Source of the DNA: Bacteroidales bacterium
GTDB lineage: Bacteria; Bacteroidota; Bacteroidia; Bacteroidales; Muribaculaceae
DNA: 36,261 nucleotides
Assembly (NCBI GenBank): GCA_014800245.1
Contig: JAAVGM010000019.1
Span: forward strand, 1 to 36,261
Reading direction: 5' to 3'
Part shown: piece after piece, positions 15,297 to 24,444 of the stretch
Layout of the letters: the number at the start of each line of letters is the position of its first letter
Position numbering within the stretch: the stretch's first letter is position 1
Position numbers and translations under genes: made by a program
The notes under the pieces: model-generated
The model's input: the letters and a program-made list of their open reading frames with translations, nothing else
Told to the model about the DNA's origin: nothing
The model's database searches: none

Positions 15297-17453
15297 ATGA
15301 AGATTTATAAGACTAATGAAATCAAAAACATTGCCCTTTTAGGATCTAAGGGCTCCGGGAAAACCACACTCGCCGAATCTATGATCTTCGAGTGTGGAGT
15401 TATAAAACGTCGCGGCACAGTTGAAGCCGGCAATACAGTTTCCGACTACTTCCCCGTGGAGAAGGAATATGGCTACTCTGTTTTCTCTACAGTGTTCAAC
15501 GCTGAATTCAATGGAAAGAAATTAAATATCATCGATTGCCCCGGAGCAGACGACTTCGTAGGAAATGCCTACACTGCCCTTGGCGTATGCGATATGGGTC
15601 TTATCCTCATCGACTCCCAGTATGGCGTAGAGGTAGGAACTCAGAATATTTTCCGCACAACTCAGAAACTCGGCAAGCCCGTGATCTTCGCCCTCAACCA
15701 GATGGATGGCGAGAAAGCTGATTACGACAATGTGATGGAGCAGCTTTTCGAGTCGTTCGGAAATAAGGTGGTTCAGATTCAATACCCGCTCGAATGCGGT
15801 CCTAATTTCCATTCTATGATCGATGTGCTTCTCATGAAGAAGTATGAATGGGGTCCCGATGGCGGCACTCCTACTATCAGCGACATACCCGAAGATCAGA
15901 TGGAGAAAGCCAAGGAACTCAACCGCAAGCTCATGGAGGCTGCCGCTGAGAATGATGAATCTCTCATGGAGAAATTCTTCGACGATCAGCCCCTTACTGA
16001 AGACGACCTCCGACTCGGTATCCGCAAGGGTCTGATAAATTGCGATATCTATCCTGTGGTGGTGCTCAGCGCTGCAAAGGATATGGGAGTTCGCCGAATA
16101 ATGGAATTCCTCGGCAACGTCTGCCCCTTTGTAGAGGATATGCCCGCCCCCAAGACTATTACCGGCGAATCGGTTAAGCCCGATGCCGACGGTCCGTTAT
16201 CTGTATTCTTCTTCAAAACTTCCGTTGAGCCTCATATCGGCGAAGTTTCCTATTTCAAGGTGATGAGCGGCACACTCAAGGCCGGCGACGATCTCGACAA
16301 TGTATCTCGCGGCGGCAAGGAACGACTCCAACAGATTTTCACCGTATGCGGACAGCTCCGCAACCCGATCGAAAAACTCGAAGCGGGCGATATCGGCGCT
16401 GCTGTGAAACTGAAAGATGTTCGTACAGGCAATACTCTTGATGCGAAGGGATGCGATTATCAGTTTGATTTCATCAAATATCCGGCTCCCAAATACACTC
16501 GTGCCATCCGCCCCGTCACTGAAAGCGACGCTGAGAAATTGGCCGGAATCCTCACCCGTATGCATGAAGAGGATCCCACATGGGTGATCGAGCAGTCGAA
16601 GGAATTGAAACAGACGCTTGTGAAAGGTCAGGGTGAATTCCACCTCCGCACACTCAAATGGCGTATCGAAAACAACGAAAAGCTCCCCATCGTGTTTGAG
16701 GAGCAGAAAATACCTTATCGCGAAACAATCACCAAGGCTGCCCGCGCCGACTATCGCCATAAGAAGCAGTCGGGTGGTTCGGGTCAGTTTGGCGAGGTGC
16801 ATCTCATCATCGAACCTTACACTGAAGGTATGCCCGAACCTGAAAGCTACAAATTCGGCAATCAGGAATTCAAGCTCAATGTTCGCGACAAGCAGGAGAT
16901 ACCTCTGGAATGGGGCGGCAAGCTGATTGTATATAATTGCATCGTCGGAGGCGCAATCGACGCACGTTTCATCCCGGCTATTGTAAAGGGTCTGATGGAT
17001 CGCATGGAGCAGGGTCCCCTCACCGGTTCTTACGCACGCGATGTCCGCGTAATGATTTACGACGGCAAGATGCACCCCGTGGATTCAAATGAGATCTCCT
17101 TCCGCTTGGCCGGCCGAAATGCATTCTCTCAGGCATTCCGCGAAGCCAATCCGAAGATTCTCGAACCGATCTATGATGTGGAAGTGCTTACCCCAAGCGA
17201 CTCGATGGGCGATGTGATGAGCGATCTTCAAGGTCGTCGAGGAATCATCATGGGGATGGAATCCGACCATGGTCTTGAAAAGATCAATGCAAAGGTGCCC
17301 TTGAAAGAGATGGCTTCTTATTCCACAGCCCTCAGCTCTATCACCGGCGGACGAAGCGGCTTCACAATGGACTTCGCTTCCTACGAACTCGTGCCGGGGG
17401 ATGTGCAGGAGAAGCTCCTCAAAGAATATGCTGCTACTCAGAAAGAAGACTAA
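15297..17453 (+). CDS. EF-G paralogue with degenerate GTPase domain (EF-G2-like)
   Basis: 718 residues, full EF-G length with domains I-V. G1 is GSKGSGKT (16-23). G2 is degenerate (EYGYSV at 57-62 where EF-G has ERGITI). G3 is DCPGADDF (80-87), so the catalytic His of DTPGHVDF is replaced by Ala84. G4 is NQMD (134-137) instead of NKMD. Domain IV/V segments such as HKKQSGGSGQFGEVHL and the SDSMGDVMSDLQGRRG region are intact. This pattern fits the Bacteroides EF-G2 paralogue reported to support translocation without GTP hydrolysis during carbon starvation. It stands alone, with its own candidate promoter and a strong terminator at 17498. It is not the housekeeping fusA: the G motifs and lack of ribosomal-protein neighbours argue against that. 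Confidence 0.88.
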   Translation: MKIYKTNEIKNIALLGSKGSGKTTLAESMIFECGVIKRRGTVEAGNTVSDYFPVEKEYGYSVFSTVFNAEFNGKKLNIIDCPGADDFVGNAYTALGVCDMGLILIDSQYGVEVGTQNIFRTTQKLGKPVIFALNQMDGEKADYDNVMEQLFESFGNKVVQIQYPLECGPNFHSMIDVLLMKKYEWGPDGGTPTISDIPEDQMEKAKELNRKLMEAAAENDESLMEKFFDDQPLTEDDLRLGIRKGLINCDIYPVVVLSAAKDMGVRRIMEFLGNVCPFVEDMPAPKTITGESVKPDADGPLSVFFFKTSVEPHIGEVSYFKVMSGTLKAGDDLDNVSRGGKERLQQIFTVCGQLRNPIEKLEAGDIGAAVKLKDVRTGNTLDAKGCDYQFDFIKYPAPKYTRAIRPVTESDAEKLAGILTRMHEEDPTWVIEQSKELKQTLVKGQGEFHLRTLKWRIENNEKLPIVFEEQKIPYRETITKAARADYRHKKQSGGSGQFGEVHLIIEPYTEGMPEPESYKFGNQEFKLNVRDKQEIPLEWGGKLIVYNCIVGGAIDARFIPAIVKGLMDRMEQGPLTGSYARDVRVMIYDGKMHPVDSNEISFRLAGRNAFSQAFREANPKILEPIYDVEVLTPSDSMGDVMSDLQGRRGIIMGMESDHGLEKINAKVPLKEMASYSTALSSITGGRSGFTMDFASYELVPGDVQEKLLKEYAATQKED

Positions 17454-17497
17454 AGTATATATACCCAACCTCTAATTTTCAATTTTATATTAGAGCG

Positions 17498-17530
17498 AAT
17501 CCCGGTCTGCTTAGACCGGGATTTTTTTTG
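17498..17530 (+). terminator. Rho-independent terminator
   Basis: Stem CCCGGTCT-GCTT-AGACCGGG with outer AAT/ATT pairs, followed by eight T residues. Ends the EF-G2-like transcript. Confidence 0.92.
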
Positions 17531-17550
17531 CTCCAATGAAAGGAAATAGC

Positions 17551-17558
17551 TAATTTTG
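17551..17558 (+). promoter_or_regulatory. -7 element for the MFS gene
   Basis: TAATTTTG; predicted initiation near 17565 excludes the in-frame ATG at 17556 and supports 17577 as the start codon. Confidence 0.55.
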
Positions 17559-17576
17559 CATTGTGAAAAAAATATA

Positions 17577-18800
17577 ATGAAAATGCAGAATAGCGATTCA
17601 AACACTTCTCAGGCCATTCCGGCAAAAGAGGAAAAATTATGGAATAAGAATTATATCAAGGTGATGATCAGCAATTTCATGCTTTTCTTCGCCTTTTATC
17701 TTCTCACTCCCCTCCTCCCTATCTATCTCGACCAGGAATTCAAGGCGGATAAGGATATGATAGGATTAGTGCTATCGGGATATGTCGTGGCCACATTCCT
17801 TGTACGTCCCTTCAGCGGATTCATTGTTGACACTTTCGACCGCAAGAAAGTGCTGATTCTCTGTTTCTTCTTTTTCTTCCTCTGCTTCAGCGGATATATC
17901 GGAGCAGGCACGATTCTGATGTTTGCCATAGTGCGCACCCTTCATGGACTGCCGTTCGGAGCTGCCACTGTGGCTAACTCCACGGTAGCAATCGATGTGC
18001 TCCCCTCCTCGCGACGCAATGAAGGGATCGGATTTTATGGGCTCAGTAATAACCTTGCAATGGCCATAGCCCCCTCCGCCGGGATATATATCTATTCGGT
18101 CACTGATAACTTCCCTCTCCTCTTCTGGATCTCTTTAGGGATTGCGTTCATAGGATTCTTCACCTCAACCACAGTGAAATTAAAGAAACGCAAACCTGTG
18201 GTAGGGAAACCACATCTCGATCTTGATCATTTCTTCCTCACCCGCGCATGGCTTATGGCGTTGAATATAGCCTTCTTCGGAATATGCTGGGGCGTGATGA
18301 GCAACTATGTAGCGATATATGGTCAGAAAGAATTGGGAATCACCGACGGAACAGGAATCTTCTTCGCCATCCTTTCAGGGGGTCTGGTGCTTTCGCGCCT
18401 TACCGGACAAAAGGCTTTGAGAAAAGACAAGCTGACCCGGAATTGCGCACAAGGGGTTCTGCTCTCCACTGTAGGATTCACTCTTTTCGCTTTCGCAATA
18501 AACGAATGGACATATTATCTTTCAGCCCTCCTCATCGGACTCGGCAACGGAAGAATGTATCCGGCCTTCCTGAATATGTTTATCAAAGTGGCGAGAAACG
18601 ACCAACGAGGCACTGCCAATTCCTCTATTCTCATTTCATGGGATTTAGGGATGGGTATCGGAATCCTTCTCGGAGGATTCATTGCAGAATATATCTCCTA
18701 TGGAGCCGCCTTTTGGGTCACAGCTGCAATGCAGGCAACAGGAGCCATTCTTTTCCTCCTCTTCACCCGCAAATTTTATATGCAAAGAAAATTAGCATGA
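17577..18800 (+). CDS. MFS transporter
   Basis: About 407 residues with roughly twelve hydrophobic helices in two bundles. The cytoplasmic loop 2-3 motif A is visible as the sequence after RPFSGFIVDTFDRKKVLIL, i.e. G-x3-D-x-F-DRKKV, and motif C-like glycine-rich helix 5 lies around GLSNNLAMAIAPSAG. This identifies a major facilitator superfamily transporter of the drug/metabolite efflux type (YfcJ/YhhS-like layout), inner membrane, proton coupled by family analogy. Substrate cannot be assigned. Start chosen at 17577 from the -7 element position. No regulator gene is adjacent. It is followed 79 bp later by the dapF promoter. Confidence 0.85.
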   Translation: MKMQNSDSNTSQAIPAKEEKLWNKNYIKVMISNFMLFFAFYLLTPLLPIYLDQEFKADKDMIGLVLSGYVVATFLVRPFSGFIVDTFDRKKVLILCFFFFFLCFSGYIGAGTILMFAIVRTLHGLPFGAATVANSTVAIDVLPSSRRNEGIGFYGLSNNLAMAIAPSAGIYIYSVTDNFPLLFWISLGIAFIGFFTSTTVKLKKRKPVVGKPHLDLDHFFLTRAWLMALNIAFFGICWGVMSNYVAIYGQKELGITDGTGIFFAILSGGLVLSRLTGQKALRKDKLTRNCAQGVLLSTVGFTLFAFAINEWTYYLSALLIGLGNGRMYPAFLNMFIKVARNDQRGTANSSILISWDLGMGIGILLGGFIAEYISYGAAFWVTAAMQATGAILFLLFTRKFYMQRKLA

Positions 18801-18874
18801 TGTCATAATGACGACAAAAGAAAAATACTTAAAAAAAATTTGCACAATCTTTTAAAATTTGTAAAAATATTTTG

Positions 18875-18882
18875 TAACTTTG
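18875..18882 (+). promoter_or_regulatory. -7 element for dapF
   Basis: TAACTTTG; initiation near 18889 rules out the ATG at 18880 and points to 18904 (15 nt leader) as the dapF start. Confidence 0.6.
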
Positions 18883-18903
18883 CGCAAGCAAAAGGATTTT
18901 TGT

Positions 18904-19797
18904 ATGGAATCTATGAAAACAATCCCGTTCACCAAGATGCACGGTGCGGGAAACGATTACGTTTATATTGACGCCTTGAAAGAGGTGCCCGATAATCTAC
19001 CCCTTCTATCTCAGCAAATCAGCGACCGACATTTTGGCGTAGGCAGCGATGGTCTGGTGGCTATCCTCCCCTCTGATAAAGCCGATTTCCGTATGCGCAT
19101 GTTCAATGCCGACGGAAGCGAGGCTGAAATGTGCGGCAACGCCTCCAGATGCATAGGCAAATTTGTTTACGACAAGCATCTCACCGACAAAACAGATATT
19201 ACGCTCGAAACGCTTGCCGGCATAAAGCACCTTCATCTTACAGTAAAGGATGGCACAGTCTCGGAAGTGACTGTGGATATGGGTGCCCCCGAACTCGTGC
19301 CGGAGAGAATTCCGGTGAAAAGCGCATCTAAAGAGGCTAAAATCTCCGAAAAGGAGGTGATCAACGGTATAGAATATAAAATCACTGCTGTCGGCATGGG
19401 AAACCCCCATGCCGTAGTTTTTATGCCCGTCCTTTTCGACAAGCTCGTGCTTGGAGAGGGTCCGAAAATGGAGGTGGCGGAGATTTTCCCTAATAAATCG
19501 AATATCGAATTTATAAAGGTGATCGACCGCTCGCATATACAGATGAGAGTCTGGGAAAGAGGGTCGGGAGAGACGATGGCCTGCGGCACAGGAGCTTGTG
19601 CGGCCGTCGTGGCAGGAGTGCTCAATAATCTGACCGACCGTGAAGTAAATGTATGGCTCCCCGGAGGCACGCTCAAGATACGATGGGATGAGGCCACGAA
19701 TCATGTTTTTCTTACAGGTCCGGCAGAGTTTATCTGCGACGGCGAGTATTATCCTCCCAAAGATATTGAGGAGGAAGCAGAAAGCATTGCAGAATAA
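18904..19797 (+). CDS. dapF: Diaminopimelate epimerase
   Basis: 297 residues. Converts LL-diaminopimelate to meso-diaminopimelate for peptidoglycan cross-linking and lysine synthesis, in the cytoplasm, without cofactor. The two catalytic cysteines are seen: C77 in EMCGNASRC and C227 in MACGTGACA. The N-terminal FTKMHGAGNDY motif and the GNPH substrate loop are intact. The next gene, 40 bp downstream, encodes the enzyme that makes its substrate, so the two form a consecutive pathway segment and probably one operon. A short acidic C-terminal tail (EEEAESIAE) is of no known role. Confidence 0.95.
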   Translation: MESMKTIPFTKMHGAGNDYVYIDALKEVPDNLPLLSQQISDRHFGVGSDGLVAILPSDKADFRMRMFNADGSEAEMCGNASRCIGKFVYDKHLTDKTDITLETLAGIKHLHLTVKDGTVSEVTVDMGAPELVPERIPVKSASKEAKISEKEVINGIEYKITAVGMGNPHAVVFMPVLFDKLVLGEGPKMEVAEIFPNKSNIEFIKVIDRSHIQMRVWERGSGETMACGTGACAAVVAGVLNNLTDREVNVWLPGGTLKIRWDEATNHVFLTGPAEFICDGEYYPPKDIEEEAESIAE

Positions 19798-19837
19798 GGG
19801 AATTTCAACAGAGTAAAGAATCTTAAATAAAAAGAAA

Positions 19838-21169
19838 GTGTATATCAACGAAAACTTCATAAAGCTTCCCCAGTCGTATCTCTTCTCCACTGTGGCTGCC
19901 AAGCTTAAGGAATATCGCGCCAAGCATCCGGATGCAGATCTTATCCGGATGGATATCGGCGATGTAACTCTCCCTATCGCTCCTTGCGTGGTGGAGGCGA
20001 TGCACCGTGCCGTGGACGATATGGCTTCCGCTGAAACATTTCATGGCTACGGTCCCGAACAGGGTTATCCTTTCCTCCGCGAAGCGATAGCAACGACTGA
20101 TTATCAGAATCGGGGAATCGATATCTCCGCCGATGATATTTTCATCAGCGACGGTGCAAAGAGCGATCTTGGAAACTTAGGGAATATTTATTCCAAGAAA
20201 AGCATTATCGGCGTGGCTGATCCGGGCTATCCGGTATATGTAGATTCAAGTGTGATGGATGGTCGCGGAGGCGAGCTCCTCCCCGATGGCCGTTGGAGCC
20301 GCATCCTCTATATGGATTGCCTCCCGGAGAATGGCTTCAAGCCGGCTGTTCCGGAGCGAGGAGTGGATGTGCTTTTCCTATGCTCCCCTTGCAATCCGAC
20401 AGGCACTGTATTCACCCGCGATGAATTGACACGATGGGTGGAATATGCTCGTCGCAACAAAACGCTCATCATCTATGATTCAGCCTATGAAGCATTCGTG
20501 CAAGATCCTGAAATTCCTCGATCCATCTATGAGATAGAGGGCGCGAAGGAGGTGGCGATAGAGGTTCGCAGTTTTTCAAAGACTGCAGGTTTCACCGGTC
20601 TTCGTTGCGGCTACACGGTTGTGCCAAAGGAATTGAAAGGTTACGATCGCGAAGGGAACGAATACCCCCTGCATCAACTCTGGAACCGCCGTCAGTCAAC
20701 AAAATTCAATGGTGCTTCCTATATCATCCAGCGCGGAGCAGAAGCTTTATATACCCCCGAAGGTCGTGAGGCTATTAAGAAGAATATAGATATCTATCTC
20801 TCCAATGCCCGCTATATCCGTCAAGCGATGGAGAAAGCAGGGTTTGAAGTGTTCGGAGGCGAAAATTCCCCTTACGTATGGGTGAAACGACGCGGAGAGG
20901 AGGATTCATGGAAACTCTTTGAGAAGATTCTCCACGAGGCAGAAGTGTCTTCTACTCCGGGGATCGGTTTCGGAGAATGCGGAGCAGGATATATCCGTCT
21001 CACCGGCTTTAACTCCCCTGAAAACACTCATAAAGCTATGGAGCGCGTCTCAAAGATAAAATTTGATGATGCATCCGAAGCGACAGAGAATTTCACTGCC
21101 TTTAATGATGTCAAGAACATCAAGGCTATCGATGTGCTCGACGACCTGACAGAAAAATTAGGTCTATAA
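19838..21169 (+). CDS. dapL: LL-diaminopimelate aminotransferase
   Basis: 443 residues, class I/II PLP aminotransferase. Makes LL-DAP directly from tetrahydrodipicolinate with glutamate as amino donor, bypassing the acylated intermediates. PLP lysine is K248 in RSFSKTAGFTGLRCGY; the CSPCNPTGT motif (182-190) and YDSAYEAF are typical of DapL. The start is GTG; MYINENFIKLPQSYLFS matches the usual DapL N-terminus (VNENYLKLPGSYLFS in relatives). About 30 extra residues at the C-terminus (after MERVSKIKF) exceed the ~410 residue norm. The stop codon lies in a small tandem duplication (21160-21185). Confidence 0.95.
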   Translation: MYINENFIKLPQSYLFSTVAAKLKEYRAKHPDADLIRMDIGDVTLPIAPCVVEAMHRAVDDMASAETFHGYGPEQGYPFLREAIATTDYQNRGIDISADDIFISDGAKSDLGNLGNIYSKKSIIGVADPGYPVYVDSSVMDGRGGELLPDGRWSRILYMDCLPENGFKPAVPERGVDVLFLCSPCNPTGTVFTRDELTRWVEYARRNKTLIIYDSAYEAFVQDPEIPRSIYEIEGAKEVAIEVRSFSKTAGFTGLRCGYTVVPKELKGYDREGNEYPLHQLWNRRQSTKFNGASYIIQRGAEALYTPEGREAIKKNIDIYLSNARYIRQAMEKAGFEVFGGENSPYVWVKRRGEEDSWKLFEKILHEAEVSSTPGIGFGECGAGYIRLTGFNSPENTHKAMERVSKIKFDDASEATENFTAFNDVKNIKAIDVLDDLTEKLGL

Positions 21170-21197
21170 AGTCAGGTCTATAAAAATGAAATTAAAT

Positions 21198-21211
21198 GCC
21201 CGAAGCCGGGC
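21198..21211 (+). other. Small hairpin in the glnN leader
   Basis: GCCCG-AAGC-CGGGC, a 5 bp GC stem with no following T-run, 21 bp before the glutamine synthetase ATG. Too short to call as a terminator; it might affect message stability or translation. Confidence 0.3.
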
Positions 21212-21231
21212 GAAAACTAAAATAAAAGATT

Positions 21232-23421
21232 ATGTCAAAATTAAGATTCAAAAGTGTGGAGGAAGCTTCCAACCGCAAAGCTGTGAAAGTGGAGCTCCCC
21301 GAAGAGAGAGTTGACAAGTATTATGGCAAGCAGGTGTTCAATCGTCAGAAGATGTTCGAATACCTTCCCAAAGAGACTTACGATGCTCTCGTGAAGGCTA
21401 TCGACAATCGTAAGCCGATCTCTCGCGAAACAGCCGACAGCGTGGCAGCAGGGATGAAACGATGGGCCCTCGATTGCGGCGCACGCCATTATACCCACTG
21501 GTTCCACCCCCTCACCGGAAGCACAGCTGAGAAGCATGATGCCTTCGTGGAGCATGATGGAAAGGGAGGCGTGATCGAGAAATTCTCCGGCAAACTCCTC
21601 GTGCAGCAGGAGCCTGACGCCTCAAGCTTCCCTAATGGCGGTATCCGCAACACATTCGAAGCCCGCGGATATTCAGCATGGGATATCTCATCGCCGGCCT
21701 TCATTCTCGACAATACCCTGTGTATCCCTACCGTATTCATCTCCTACACTGGAGAGAGCCTCGACTATAAGACTCCCCTTCTCCGTTCGCTCAATAGCGT
21801 GGATAAGGCAGCCACTCGCGTGGCCCGCTATTTCGACCCGAACGTAAAGCATGTGATTTGCAATCTTGGATGGGAGCAGGAGTATTTCCTTGTTGATGAG
21901 GCTCTATATGCAGCCCGTCCCGACCTTGTGATGACCGGACGCACCCTCATGGGTCATGAATCGGCAAAAAATCAGCAGCTTGAAGACCATTATTTCGGTT
22001 CGATTCCAAAGCGTGTGGAAGCGTTCATGCTCGATCTCGAATATGAATGCCATAAACTCGGAATCCCGGCCAAGACTCGCCATAACGAGGTGGCGCCCAA
22101 CCAGTTTGAGCTCGCTCCTATCTACGAGGAATGCAACCTTGCCAACGACCACAATCTTCTCCTTATGTCGGTGATGGAAGAGGTGGCTCGCCGTCATAAT
22201 TTCCGCGTGCTGCTTCATGAAAAACCTTTCGCAGGGATCAACGGTAGCGGCAAGCATAACAACTGGTCGCTCGGTACAGACACCGGTTCGCTTCTCTTTG
22301 CTCCCGGAAAGACAGCTCTCGACAATCTCCGCTTCATCGCATTCGTTGCTACTGTCATGGCAGCCGTACATAAATACAACGGTCTTCTGAAGGCTTCCAT
22401 CATCAATGCCACCAATGCCCATCGTCTTGGCGCTAATGAAGCTCCTCCGGCTATTATCTCTATGTTCCTTGGCTCTCAGCTTTCTCAGCTTCTTGATAAG
22501 ATTGAGAAAAACGAGATTGATGAGAATATCGTTCTTGAAGGGAAAGAGGGGCTGGATCTTGATGTGGCTCAGATTCCGGAGCTGATGATTGATAACACCG
22601 ACCGCAACCGTACTTCTCCTTTTGCCTTCACAGGCAATCGTTTCGAATATCGTGCTGTCGGATCTTCTGCCAACTGTGCTTCTGCCCTCATCGCGCTTAA
22701 TGCTGCGATGGCTTCCGAGCTTAACGATTTCGCCGATGCTGTGGATGCTCGCGTTGAAAAAGGTGAAAAACTTGAGAAGGCTATTCTCAAGGAGGTTAAG
22801 AAGCTGATCAAGGCACACCGAGCTATCCAGTTTGACGGCAATGGCTATTCTGATGAATGGAAGGAAGAGGCTGCTCGTCGCGGTCTCGACACTGAGACTT
22901 CTGCGCCTTTGATGTATGACATCTACATGCATCCGGAGAATGTGGAGATGTTTGAGAAGACCGGCGTTCTTTCTCGCAAGGAGCTCGCAGCCCGCAATGA
23001 GGTAAAATGGGAAATGTACACCAAGAAGATACAGATTGAGAGCCGCGTACTTGGCGATCTTGCCGTGAACCATGTGATTCCGGCTGCCGTGCGCTATCAG
23101 TCGCTCCTTCTCGACAATGTATATAAAATCAAGGAGCTTTTCTCTGCCGAGAAATCCGAGCGAATCGCTTCTCAGAACCTTGCCTCTATTGAATCTATCT
23201 CCGACCACATTTCTGCTGTGAAGAGCGGAGTGGATGCAATGGTGGATGCCCGCAGGAGTGCTAATAAGATCACTTCTGAGCGCGAAAAGGCTATCGCTTA
23301 CCACGATACCGTGGCTCCCAAGATGGAGGAGATCCGCTACCATATCGACAAACTCGAACTGATGGTGGATAATGAAATCTGGACTCTTCCGAAATATCGC
23401 GAAATGCTCTTTATCCGTTAA
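21232..23421 (+). CDS. glnN: Type III glutamine synthetase (GSIII)
   Basis: 729 residues, the length of GSIII, much longer than GSI (~470). Condenses glutamate and ammonia with ATP. Family landmarks: N-terminal EERVDKYYGKQVFN, AWDISSPAFI, NQFELAPIYEECN, GS-type substrate loop INGSGKHNNWSLGTD (about residues 335-349, the equivalent of NGSGMHxH in GSI), FEYRAVGSSAN and the C-terminal helical region. GSIII was originally described in Bacteroides. The gene is preceded by dapL at 62 bp and ends in a terminator at 23448; whether it has its own promoter is not evident. No ammonium transporter or PII gene is adjacent. Confidence 0.95.
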   Translation: MSKLRFKSVEEASNRKAVKVELPEERVDKYYGKQVFNRQKMFEYLPKETYDALVKAIDNRKPISRETADSVAAGMKRWALDCGARHYTHWFHPLTGSTAEKHDAFVEHDGKGGVIEKFSGKLLVQQEPDASSFPNGGIRNTFEARGYSAWDISSPAFILDNTLCIPTVFISYTGESLDYKTPLLRSLNSVDKAATRVARYFDPNVKHVICNLGWEQEYFLVDEALYAARPDLVMTGRTLMGHESAKNQQLEDHYFGSIPKRVEAFMLDLEYECHKLGIPAKTRHNEVAPNQFELAPIYEECNLANDHNLLLMSVMEEVARRHNFRVLLHEKPFAGINGSGKHNNWSLGTDTGSLLFAPGKTALDNLRFIAFVATVMAAVHKYNGLLKASIINATNAHRLGANEAPPAIISMFLGSQLSQLLDKIEKNEIDENIVLEGKEGLDLDVAQIPELMIDNTDRNRTSPFAFTGNRFEYRAVGSSANCASALIALNAAMASELNDFADAVDARVEKGEKLEKAILKEVKKLIKAHRAIQFDGNGYSDEWKEEAARRGLDTETSAPLMYDIYMHPENVEMFEKTGVLSRKELAARNEVKWEMYTKKIQIESRVLGDLAVNHVIPAAVRYQSLLLDNVYKIKELFSAEKSERIASQNLASIESISDHISAVKSGVDAMVDARRSANKITSEREKAIAYHDTVAPKMEEIRYHIDKLELMVDNEIWTLPKYREMLFIR

Positions 23422-23447
23422 TTGCATCAAGCTCTAAAAAGCCATCA

Positions 23448-23480
23448 GCCGGGAGTGAGGGTCTGCCCTACACTCCCGGC
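23448..23480 (+). terminator. Terminator after glnN
   Basis: Stem GCCGGGAGTG / CACTCCCGGC with an inner AGGG/CCCT pairing, followed by TTTATTTATTTC. Confidence 0.85.
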
Positions 23481-23600
23481 TTTATTTATTTCTCTTTCCC
23501 CGTCCATTCTGCTCGTTCAATCGTAAGCCGGAGGCTTGAAAATAGAAAAATTAGGAAATTTTTCAGGATGATGAACAAAATTTTAATAGTAGGCGTTGTG

Positions 23601-23640
23601 TTGACATGGATTGTTAATAATCAAATGATTAAAATCCACT
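23601..23640 (+). promoter_or_regulatory. Possible upstream region of the aquaporin gene
   Basis: No TAnnTTTG element is seen. TTGACA (23601-23606) followed by AT-rich sequence and a small TAATC-AAAT-GATTA dyad lie ~40-70 bp before the ATG. Assignment as a promoter is weak. The gap 23481-23675 contains no gene. Confidence 0.25.
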
Positions 23641-23675
23641 ATTTTACTATATTAATTTACTAAATTATTGATTAA

Positions 23676-24392
23676 ATGAAGAAAAACTTAGCAGAAATGG
23701 TAGGCACTTTCGTGCTTACACTCATGGGATGTGGTTCAGCGGTATTCGCCGGCATCGGACTTGGAACAACCGGTTTTGGAGTGTCTACCTTGGGAGTGGC
23801 ATTCGCTTTCGGTTTGGCAGTAGTTGCTATGGCCTACACCATCGGTAATATCTCAGGGTGCCACATTAATCCCGCCATCACTTTCGGCGTATGGGCAAGC
23901 GGAAGAATGAAAGGGAAGGAAGCAGCCGGATATATGGTGTTTCAGGTGATAGGGGCCTTGATAGCATCAGCCGTGATTTATTTCCTTGTGCACACCGGCA
24001 ACGAAGGAGGATTGTCGGCCATTTTCAACGACACCACCACCACCGGAGCCAACTCCTATCAGGATGGTAACCTTGTGCCTGCTTTCGTAGCTGAGTTTAT
24101 ATTTACATTCATATTTGTACTTGTAGTGCTTGGCACCACCGACTCCAAGAAGGGAGCAGGAGCCTTTGCGGGTCTCGCCATTGGTCTTGCACTTGTACTC
24201 GTTCACATCGTATGTATTCCAATCACCGGTACCTCCGTCAATCCTGCCCGTTCAATAGGTCCCGCAGTTTTTGCTTGCATCCAGGGCGATTGCACACCTA
24301 TCTCACAGATCTGGCTCTTCATCGTAGCTCCGATGGCAGGCGCATTGCTGAGCGCCGGAGTCTGGAAATGTCTCAGTTCTGATAAAGACTGA
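23676..24392 (+). CDS. Aquaporin Z-like water channel (MIP family)
   Basis: 238 residues with six membrane helices and both half-helix signatures, HINPAI (N65-P-A) and SVNPARS (N189-P-A-R192). The aromatic/arginine filter appears water-type: H177 and R192 align with AqpZ H174 and R189, while the AqpZ Phe43 position is Tyr54 here. That points to water rather than glycerol transport; a glycerol facilitator would have Gly/smaller residues in place of the His. A long periplasmic loop with a Thr run (about 120-123) is unusual. Monocistronic, with a strong terminator 19 bp after the stop. Confidence 0.92.
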   Translation: MKKNLAEMVGTFVLTLMGCGSAVFAGIGLGTTGFGVSTLGVAFAFGLAVVAMAYTIGNISGCHINPAITFGVWASGRMKGKEAAGYMVFQVIGALIASAVIYFLVHTGNEGGLSAIFNDTTTTGANSYQDGNLVPAFVAEFIFTFIFVLVVLGTTDSKKGAGAFAGLAIGLALVLVHIVCIPITGTSVNPARSIGPAVFACIQGDCTPISQIWLFIVAPMAGALLSAGVWKCLSSDKD

Positions 24393-24410
24393 TAGAACCA
24401 TTAGAATATG

Positions 24411-24444
24411 AAAATCCCGGTCTTTTCAAAAGGACCGGGATTTT
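24411..24444 (+). terminator. Terminator after the aquaporin gene
   Basis: Perfect 12 bp stem AAAATCCCGGTC / GACCGGGATTTT with a 10 nt loop; ends in TTTTGATTTG. The A/T flanks make it usable in both directions. Confidence 0.9.

Noticed and set aside
18248..18808. 186 aa plus-strand open frame inside the MFS gene
   Set aside because: It is the +1 frame of a clear MFS transporter; Arg/His/Ser-rich translation typical of an out-of-frame shadow.
21904..23430. 508 aa minus-strand open frame opposite glnN
   Set aside because: Antisense shadow of a highly conserved glutamine synthetase; no family features of its own.
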